From CAZAYP01 sp964489425 [NCBI: uncultured Verrucomicrobiota bacterium] (GTDB lineage Bacteria; Verrucomicrobiota; Kiritimatiellia; RZYC01), in contig CAZAYP010000084.1 of the NCBI GenBank assembly GCA_964489425.1, positions 1 to 19,999 on the forward strand: a stretch of DNA of 19,999 nt, given 5' to 3'. Under the pieces are notes generated by a model that saw only the letters and a program-made list of their open reading frames with translations, searched no databases and was not told where the DNA came from. This document shows positions 14,859-19,999 of the stretch, one piece after another. The translations under genes and the position numbers were made by a program. The stretch's first letter is position 1. Each line of letters opens with the position of its first letter.

Positions 14859-15458
14859 TCAGGCTTTACGCCGCTTGATCAGCCGCAGACCCAGCGCGCC
14901 CAACCCGACCAAAGCCAAGGTGGCCGGCTCAGGAATCGCCGTGGTGGTGGAACCGCTGGCCGCCTGGAACGTCGACGGCACGGACTCGTTATGCGTATAG
15001 GCATACGTGACGGTCTGGTTATAGTGCGTCGCAGCCGTCGGGTAGATGTTCATGTTATCCGCCCATTCGCCCGCAGTCGTCGGCGCATTGAAAAAGCGGA
15101 TGTAGTACGTCCCGTCATAGGAGGAATTGGCCAGTATCGTTGCCCCGGCATACTGAAACGTTCCCGGATCGCTCAAATCGTCGTTCTGGCCGGAATAGGT
15201 CACCGCCATGACCGACTCATTTCCCGCTGACGTGCCATTGCCGGTTCCGGTGAACCCATATGGATCTGTTCCAACCAAGATCCGGATCAACTGGGCGAAC
15301 GCACCCGCCGTGGGATCATATGAATCGCTCGTGGCCAGTGGAGTGGAGCCATTCGAGTTGTAGATCACGTTGACCCCTGACCCCCAATACAGACCCGCAT
15401 AGCCTGACACCGTCGCCATCAAAACCGCCACCACCACTGCCACTGATACCTTGCTCAT
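14859..15458 (-). CDS. PEP-CTERM sorting domain secreted protein
   Basis: This 199-residue protein has an N-terminal signal peptide (hydrophobic residues about 4-19, cleavage likely after SGYA) and a classic PEP-CTERM tail. The tail has AIPEPATLAL (174-183), a short transmembrane helix and a basic end RRK (196-198). Such tails are recognised by an exosortase in the inner membrane, which releases the protein to the surface or to exopolysaccharide. The middle part is rich in Ser, Thr, Gly, Tyr and Asn, with no domain I recognise. The start has AGGAG 7 nt upstream. It follows the duplicated secreted protein by 33 bp with no terminator between, so the two are probably co-transcribed. No exosortase gene is in the window. 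Base composition is lower in GC than the flanking housekeeping genes. Confidence 0.9.
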   Translation of the reverse strand: MSKVSVAVVVAVLMATVSGYAGLYWGSGVNVIYNSNGSTPLATSDSYDPTAGAFAQLIRILVGTDPYGFTGTGNGTSAGNESVMAVTYSGQNDDLSDPGTFQYAGATILANSSYDGTYYIRFFNAPTTAGEWADNMNIYPTAATHYNQTVTYAYTHNESVPSTFQAASGSTTTAIPEPATLALVGLGALGLRLIKRRKA

Positions 15459-15491
15459 TAGTTCTCCTGTTGCCGTTGCTTTATTGCCTGC

Positions 15492-16232
15492 TTAATTCAA
15501 AGTGTAAGGGGCCTGCTCAATCCATTGGTAGGTTCCCGCTTTGCGGCTGCGGAACCAGAATCCAATGCCTGGCTCGATATACACGTTGGTTCCCCAAAGA
15601 CCTCCAATGCGCCATTCGGGATGCCCAAGCGACGAATGTGAACGGAGATAATATGTATTATAGTTTAGGGATACGGGATCATAGGTCATAATATTGTCCG
15701 CCGTCGTGATGTCACCGCCATAAACTCCGTTTTTCAAATTCATAGCCGACATCAGCACGCGGCAACTGTAGGGGTAGGAAAGAAGTTGCAAACCTTCGCG
15801 AATAATATTGGTGGCAGCCCCCGTCATGATCACATCGCCATCAAACGTATTCGTTGCGGTAGCGCGGCGACTGCGATAAAACGCCGACTGGCCTGGCATG
15901 ATGAACACATTCGTGGCCCACAAACCACCAATACGCCATTCGGGATACCCGAGGGACGAATGTGACCGCAGATAATAGGTGTAGAAGGTCTGGTTCGTCG
16001 GTTCGTAAAGAATCACATTGTCGGCATTTAAAAAATCACCACCATACATGCCGCTGTTGCCGAACAATTCCCTAATCGTCATGCCCTCGAAGGGATTGGC
16101 CTTGATTGAAAGGTTGGTCTCAAAAGCCGTTTTCTGGAAGCCCACCACGTTGACCGAGTACACTTCGTCCTGGGCCATTCCCATGGTTCCAGCCATGGCA
16201 GCGCACACAGCGATCGCAGCTAGCTTTTTCAT
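15492..16232 (-). CDS. Secreted protein with two tandem 108-residue modules, function unknown
   Basis: I do not recognise a named family. The 246 residues begin with a signal peptide (MKKLAAIAVCAAMAGTMGMA, cleavage near residue 20). The mature part starts with a VYSVNVVGFQK motif that I associate with secreted proteins of Kiritimatiellota-like bacteria. Two modules follow with an exact 108-residue spacing: YGGD at 63 and 171, RSHSSLG at 89 and 197, PEWRIGGLW at 97 and 205, FxxRSR-like ends at 122 and 230. Conserved Trp, Tyr and Gly suggest a beta-rich fold. The start at 16232 is supported by GGGAG upstream, and an earlier in-frame ATG at 16271 would put 13 residues before the signal peptide. 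It is probably exported and may be a partner of the PEP-CTERM protein encoded next; that is inference. Confidence 0.85.
   Translation of the reverse strand: MKKLAAIAVCAAMAGTMGMAQDEVYSVNVVGFQKTAFETNLSIKANPFEGMTIRELFGNSGMYGGDFLNADNVILYEPTNQTFYTYYLRSHSSLGYPEWRIGGLWATNVFIMPGQSAFYRSRRATATNTFDGDVIMTGAATNIIREGLQLLSYPYSCRVLMSAMNLKNGVYGGDITTADNIMTYDPVSLNYNTYYLRSHSSLGHPEWRIGGLWGTNVYIEPGIGFWFRSRKAGTYQWIEQAPYTLN
15543..16046 (-). repeat. Internal gene duplication with 324-bp period
   Basis: Residues 63-122 (15867-16046) and 171-230 (15543-15722) are copies of one module. The DNA is also alike: GCCATTCGGG occurs at 15611 and 15935, exactly 324 bp apart, and about four fifths of the bases match over the 65 bp around it by eye. 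This points to a tandem duplication that still shows at base level. Confidence 0.85.
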
Positions 16233-16554
16233 ATTGTCTCCCTTTGTATCTGAGCCAACGCCTGGCGTCAATTAAATATTTTCAATTTTTTACGCCAAGC
16301 TAAAACGGTTGACGCATCAGTTGTATATTACACTTGGCGCTTGGGGATGTTAATTTTTTTTGCAAAATATTAGCTGGCGCCCGTAGGCGCCGGAAGATCG
16401 CTCAATCCGCCTGTATTTTGTGGATATTCCACGCTAAAACCACCGTATATTGGGGGCGCAACGTACCCGAGACCATGTCACGCGGCCACAGGCACGTATG
16501 GGGTTCTACGTATTTTTTCAAATAAACCTACGTACTTGGGATGTGCCACGCCAC
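16233..16554. other. AT-rich intergenic region upstream of the secreted-protein operon
   Basis: These 322 bp hold no convincing gene. The part next to 16232 is unusually AT-rich and should contain the promoter for the minus-strand secreted-protein genes, but no pair of boxes at a sensible distance was convincing. Inverted sequences CGCCAAG (16293-16299) and CTTGGCG (16333-16339), and a small hairpin at 16258-16268, could be operator-like. Palindromic GGCGCC occurs twice at 16376-16391. No clear terminator for the membrane-protein gene ending at 16555 was found. Confidence 0.5.
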
Positions 16555-18672
16555 TTAGGGGCGCGCGGATGGCGCTTGCGCGCCTGATTTTTTCGCCGCG
16601 TCTTCCCGGGTGCGGGCGCGGTCGAGCGTGTCCACGAGCTCGGTATTGATCTGGCGCGCACGGCCGATCGCGGATTCCGCGGCTGCGGTCTGGCCGTCCG
16701 CGGCCAGCGCCCGCGCGAGCCACCACCATGCAGTGGCATGGCGTGGCATGAGGCGCAAAGCGCGCTCGAATGCGGCCACGGCCGCAGTGGGGCGGTTGAG
16801 TTCGGTCTCGCAGATGCCGAGATTGATCCATCCAGTCACCATGTCCGGAACGCCCGGCAGCAGGATTTCATACACGGTGCGCGCATCGTGGTACCGGCCC
16901 AACGCCATGAAGAAGCGGCTGGCGCCCACCAGGCGCGGCGGCGCGGCGGGGCGAAAGATCAGGCCGAGTTCCCCCTGGTACGACTGGCAGGCGCGATCCA
17001 GCTCGCGCAGGCCGGCCTGGCGGATCCGGGCGTTGGACAGCTTGCGCAACGTCGGCCCCCGCGGCGGGGCAAACAGCGCCGACAGGCCGTCAAAATAAAC
17101 CAGCGGCCAGCCATAGTTGAGCCAGACGTTGCGGACCACGGCCGGGGCCGCCGGATCGCTCATGTTGACCAGCACGGCATCCGGCTGGTACCGCCGCAAC
17201 AATTCCTGCCAGCGCCGCCCCTTGCCTTCCATCAAGGCATCGTTCAGCAGCGCATAGGTGGCGGGCTTGTAGATGGCGCTGCGGGCGTCCAGGGCCACGC
17301 GCTGGCCGGGACGCTGCCAGGCCAGGTAACCGCCATCCACCGCAAGGTTCAGCATGCGCCGCGGCAACCAGTCGGCGGGAACATTACGCAGCAAGGCGTC
17401 AGGGAAACGGTCATGGGCCACGCCCAGGCCGAAGGCGGAAGGGCTGCCCTCGCGGGCATAATAGCGATTGGTCATGAACAGGAAGGCGGACCCCAGGATC
17501 ACCAGCCCCGTTGCCACGGCCACCGCTTTCTGCGCCATGCCCAGCCCGCGGCCGCGCAGCACGAAGTCGCCCAGGACATCGCCCAGGGCCGCCAGGCCCA
17601 GGCACAGGAACGGGAACGCCAGCACCGCAAACCAAGCTGAAAAGAGCAGCGAGCGCAGGGCGAGGAACGCGCCGCAGAACGCGAGCGCCGTGAGCGCCAG
17701 CGGCAGCTTCCGGCGCGAGAGCACCAGGCCGGCGGCGCCCACGGCGAGCGCCGCATACAGCACCTGGCGAGTTGAGGAAACAACCCACAAGTCCGCGAAC
17801 GGCGAGATCCATTCGATCCCCGCTTCCATGCCCGGCTGCAGCCAGAAGCGCCAGCCGCCGGCAAACCCGTAAAACCCATACGGCGTCAGGGCGCTGACCG
17901 CGAGCAGCGCCACCGCCAGCCAGGTCAACCCGCCCGCGCTGGAGCGGGCCGCCGGCGCGCCGCGGTGCCCCCACCAGGCCTCGAACGCGAACAGCAGGAC
18001 CAGCACCGGGCCCAGCAGGAAGGAGGCGGACGTGTTCGCCCAGATCCATTGCGCCGGCGCCATGATGAGCAGGCTGACCCCGGGCCGCGCGGTCTGGCTG
18101 GACAGCAGCGCCACGTAGAGGGCCGGGAACACCAGGCAGAACAGGGCCGGCCCGGGCTGAAACACCGGCGCGACCAGCCAGGCCGCCATCACCAGGGCGA
18201 TGGTGATGGCCAGGGCGCCGGCCAAGGGCCGGGCCGCGGCCACGAGAAACACGAAGGCCAGCACCACGAGCGCCACATGGAACACCACCATGCCGGGCGC
18301 GCCCAGCCACTGCCAGAGCAGGTACACCCAGAGGTCGTAGAGCCAGGTGACATCCCGCCAGGGCTGGTCCGGCGCCAGGTACGAGAACACGTCCTGGAAC
18401 GGGATGCCGTAGGCGGCGATCCACCGGCCCGCAGCCAGGTGGGTCCAGAACCCGGCGCCGGCCATGGTGCGCACGCCGGCCAGCGCCAGCAGCCCGAACC
18501 CAAGCAGGACCATGATCCCGCACCAGGTGCAGGACAACCGGGGCAACGCCGCGGCCGCCGGTTGGGCGCCGCCGGATGGGGTGGAACCCGGGCTGTTGTC
18601 CTTGTTGATGAACGCTGCGCCCTCGGGGGCCGCGGCTTCGGGCGGCACGATATCGGCGGGTGATTTATCCAT
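16555..18672 (-). CDS. Multi-pass membrane protein (GT-C-like) with C-terminal TPR repeats
   Basis: This 705-residue protein has a Pro/Ala-rich cytoplasmic start (1-45), then about ten transmembrane helices (about 50-400). The first extracytoplasmic loop has GFWTHLAAGRWIAAYG and WRDVTWLYDLWVYLLW, similar to loops of GT-C-type polytopic proteins in which an acidic residue contacts a lipid-linked sugar; a full catalytic motif is not seen. A soluble segment follows (about 405-580) with DGGYLAW, VALDARSAIY and YQPDAVLVNMSD. TPR-like helices lie at about 585-675, and the end is basic. The start has a GAGGA site upstream. It follows the putative lipoprotein by 33 bp. It could be a glycosyltransferase or a cell-surface assembly protein; I cannot tell which. 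Similar TPR membrane proteins are frequent in Verrucomicrobiota. Confidence 0.85.
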   Translation of the reverse strand: MDKSPADIVPPEAAAPEGAAFINKDNSPGSTPSGGAQPAAAALPRLSCTWCGIMVLLGFGLLALAGVRTMAGAGFWTHLAAGRWIAAYGIPFQDVFSYLAPDQPWRDVTWLYDLWVYLLWQWLGAPGMVVFHVALVVLAFVFLVAAARPLAGALAITIALVMAAWLVAPVFQPGPALFCLVFPALYVALLSSQTARPGVSLLIMAPAQWIWANTSASFLLGPVLVLLFAFEAWWGHRGAPAARSSAGGLTWLAVALLAVSALTPYGFYGFAGGWRFWLQPGMEAGIEWISPFADLWVVSSTRQVLYAALAVGAAGLVLSRRKLPLALTALAFCGAFLALRSLLFSAWFAVLAFPFLCLGLAALGDVLGDFVLRGRGLGMAQKAVAVATGLVILGSAFLFMTNRYYAREGSPSAFGLGVAHDRFPDALLRNVPADWLPRRMLNLAVDGGYLAWQRPGQRVALDARSAIYKPATYALLNDALMEGKGRRWQELLRRYQPDAVLVNMSDPAAPAVVRNVWLNYGWPLVYFDGLSALFAPPRGPTLRKLSNARIRQAGLRELDRACQSYQGELGLIFRPAAPPRLVGASRFFMALGRYHDARTVYEILLPGVPDMVTGWINLGICETELNRPTAAVAAFERALRLMPRHATAWWWLARALAADGQTAAAESAIGRARQINTELVDTLDRARTREDAAKKSGAQAPSARP

Positions 18673-18705
18673 GGCGTCCTCTTCCCTTCCCTGGTTCTGG
18701 CTGGT

Positions 18706-19302
18706 TCACGGCCGCAGCACCCGCTGGGTGGCACCCCGGGGCACAACCATCAGGCGGCCCAAATCCTGGTACAAGTCTTCGCCGGAGACGACCTGCGCCG
18801 TACCTGCGCGGGTGATGAAAACAAAGCCTTTTTTCCCGAACGGCGGATCGTCGGACAGGTTTTCCAGCACCGAGCCTTTCAGGGTCCCGAGCGCATTGAC
18901 TTTCAGGTTCCGGGTGAACAGCACGGGCGCCGTGGGCGGCAGCCGGGACGCATGGCTGACCAGGCACCAGGCGTTGTTGGCGGCGCTGAAATGCTCCGGG
19001 GTCAGGGTGCGGGGCAACCCCGGGGCGCCGAAGCGCGGCGGCGGCAGGTTGACGACCTGGCGGAAATAGTCGGTCGAGCTGCTGAACTTGCCGTTGGTCG
19101 TGGTCATGCCGAACTCGGGCCAGGCCCGCCCTGGTGTACGGTCGCCGGCCAGCGCCTCGATCGTGTGCACGATGTACTGGCCCTGGGTGGCGGTACGCCG
19201 CAGGTCCCGCTGGAACTTCTGCTCCGCGCAGCCGGCCGCGCCCAGGCCAACGAGCAGGGCAACCAGCGCCGGGACGGCCCGCAGGCTGACGGATCTAGTC
19301 AT
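18706..19302 (-). CDS. Putative lipoprotein of unknown function
   Basis: The 198-residue product has a hydrophobic N-terminus ending in LGAAGC, with Cys25 as the likely lipidated residue, though Ala at -3 is not the best lipobox. The mature part includes WPEFGMTTTNGKFSSSTDYF (61-80), NNAWCLVSHAS (109-119), VLFTRNLKVNALGTLKG (127-143) and GFVFITRAGTAQVVSG (159-174). This order resembles the C-terminal region of pseudopilin-like proteins of PVC bacteria as I remember them, but without the prepilin leader, so the link is weak. The ATG at 19302 lies inside the end of the uracil-DNA glycosylase gene (8-bp overlap) and is chosen because the signal sequence begins there; the longer frame upstream is Cys/Arg-rich shadow sequence. 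It would be processed by LspA, encoded in this window. Confidence 0.75.
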   Translation of the reverse strand: MTRSVSLRAVPALVALLVGLGAAGCAEQKFQRDLRRTATQGQYIVHTIEALAGDRTPGRAWPEFGMTTTNGKFSSSTDYFRQVVNLPPPRFGAPGLPRTLTPEHFSAANNAWCLVSHASRLPPTAPVLFTRNLKVNALGTLKGSVLENLSDDPPFGKKGFVFITRAGTAQVVSGEDLYQDLGRLMVVPRGATQRVLRP

Positions 19303-19999
19303 GGGCTTTCCTCGCCGGCTTGGCCGGCCGCGGCCGCCCGAGCTTGTCGAGCACCTGGAGCATGTCGTCCCACACGTCCCAGCGCAGGGCGCTGCTGTCG
19401 CCGCCGTTGCGCAACAGGTACGAGGGGTGGTACGTGGGCATGGTGGCAATACCTTCATAGGTCAGCCATTGGCCGCGCCGCTGCGTTATGCCCTTGAATC
19501 CGAACAATCCTTCCATGGCGGTGTTCCCAAGCAATACTATAACCCGGGGCTGGAGCAGCGCAATCTGTTCCTTGAGGTACGGCAGGCAGGCGTGCATCTC
19601 TTCCAGCGTGGGCCGCCGGTCCTTGGACCCCGCGTTGTCCTCCGTGGGACGGCACTTGACGATGTTGCCGATGAAGACCTCCGCGCGGGACAGCCCCATG
19701 GCGGTGATCATCTTCGTGAGCAACTGCCCGGCGGGACCGACAAAGGCCAGCCCCTGGCGATCCTCTTCCGCGCCCGGCCCCTCCCCCACGAACAGCAGTT
19801 CGGGCCGGCTGCATCCCTGCCCCGGAACGGGCGTCCCCCGGGTACGGTGCAGCGGGCACTTGCGGCAGGCGGCGATGCGCGCGGCCATCGCCTGCAGGCC
19901 GGCGCCGGGGTCGATGCCCCCGGGCGCCGGCACGTTGCGGGCAACGGGCGGCGGGGTCACGGGCCGGGCCGGCGCCAGCGGCGGCGCCGGGACGGGGCG
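19295..19999 (-). CDS. Family 4/5-type uracil-DNA glycosylase (5' end outside window)
   Basis: This enzyme removes uracil from DNA in base excision repair. Numbering from a GTG at 19960, the four cysteines of the iron-sulfur cluster are Cys32, Cys35, Cys103 and Cys125. Motif A is VGEGPGAEEDRQG (58-70), followed by AFVGPAGQLLTKM. The segment GNIVKCRPTEDN (98-109) is typical of the family, and motif B is HPSYLLR (178-184). A short insertion follows the third cysteine. The frame stays open from 19960 to the window edge with Pro/Ala-rich codons and no stop, so the protein probably has a longer Pro-rich N-terminal extension and the true start is outside. Its 3' end overlaps the lipoprotein gene by 8 bp. 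The catalytic family is secure; the sub-family is less so. Confidence 0.92.
   Translation of the reverse strand, partial: RPVPAPPLAPARPVTPPPVARNVPAPGGIDPGAGLQAMAARIAACRKCPLHRTRGTPVPGQGCSRPELLFVGEGPGAEEDRQGLAFVGPAGQLLTKMITAMGLSRAEVFIGNIVKCRPTEDNAGSKDRRPTLEEMHACLPYLKEQIALLQPRVIVLLGNTAMEGLFGFKGITQRRGQWLTYEGIATMPTYHPSYLLRNGGDSSALRWDVWDDMLQVLDKLGRPRPAKPARKAHD

Noticed and set aside
16236-16264. TTGACG and TACAAA spaced 17 nt on the minus strand before the duplicated secreted-protein gene
   Set aside because: The boxes look good, but transcription would start a few bases before the ATG and would cut off the GGGAG ribosome binding site.
16334-16525. A 63-codon frame on the plus strand in the AT-rich gap
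   Set aside because: No Shine-Dalgarno, no hydrophobic or family pattern, and it covers sequence more likely to be regulatory.

Overview
The window reads as a piece of a high-GC, Gram-negative, motile bacterium, most likely from the PVC superphylum (Verrucomicrobiota or Kiritimatiellota). An LPS gene (lpxA) indicates an outer membrane. A cheA/cheD module indicates chemotaxis. A PEP-CTERM sorting tail, a zinc-ribbon/repeat/FGE-sulfatase-like membrane protein, a DksA/TraR protein with a Lys/Pro/Ala tail, and a secreted protein starting its mature part with a YSVNVVGF-like motif together fit that group. The taxonomic call is an inference from protein style, not from a marker gene.

Layout. (1) Positions 2-2502, plus strand: the end of a chemotaxis operon with the C-terminal part of CheA, a CheD fused to a CheB-like receiver with no methylesterase domain, and an 82-residue two-helix membrane protein. 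(2) Positions 2588-3337, plus strand: gpmA, convergent with the next operon. (3) Positions 14306 down to 3394, minus strand: a tightly packed run ileS > dksA-like > lspA > miaA > hflX > radC > lpxA > FGE-like protein. Several junctions overlap or touch (1-nt gap dksA/lspA, TGATG lspA/miaA, 26-nt overlap miaA/hflX, ATGA hflX/radC), so it probably behaves as one long operon. A sigma70-like promoter lies just upstream of ileS. (4) Positions 14307-16554: an accessory stretch. It holds a 203-bp MITE-like element with 18-bp terminal inverted repeats, further palindromes, a strong terminator, and a two-gene unit of secreted proteins (an internally duplicated protein and a PEP-CTERM protein) whose base composition is lower in GC than the flanks. 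(5) Positions 19999 down to 16555, minus strand: a family 4/5-type uracil-DNA glycosylase (5' end off the window), a putative lipoprotein, and a large multi-pass membrane protein with C-terminal TPRs.

How it fits together. The long minus operon mixes translation (ileS, miaA, hflX), envelope biogenesis (lspA, lpxA), transcriptional control (DksA-like) and a JAMM-fold protein (radC). The ileS-dksA-lspA core is a recognised neighbourhood in several phyla. The most unusual items are the CheD-receiver fusion, the DksA-like protein with a histone-H1-like tail, the protein with four exact 56-residue repeats joined to a cysteine-less FGE domain, and the MITE-like element beside the two secreted-protein genes. 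No tRNA, rRNA, CRISPR array or transposase gene was seen.
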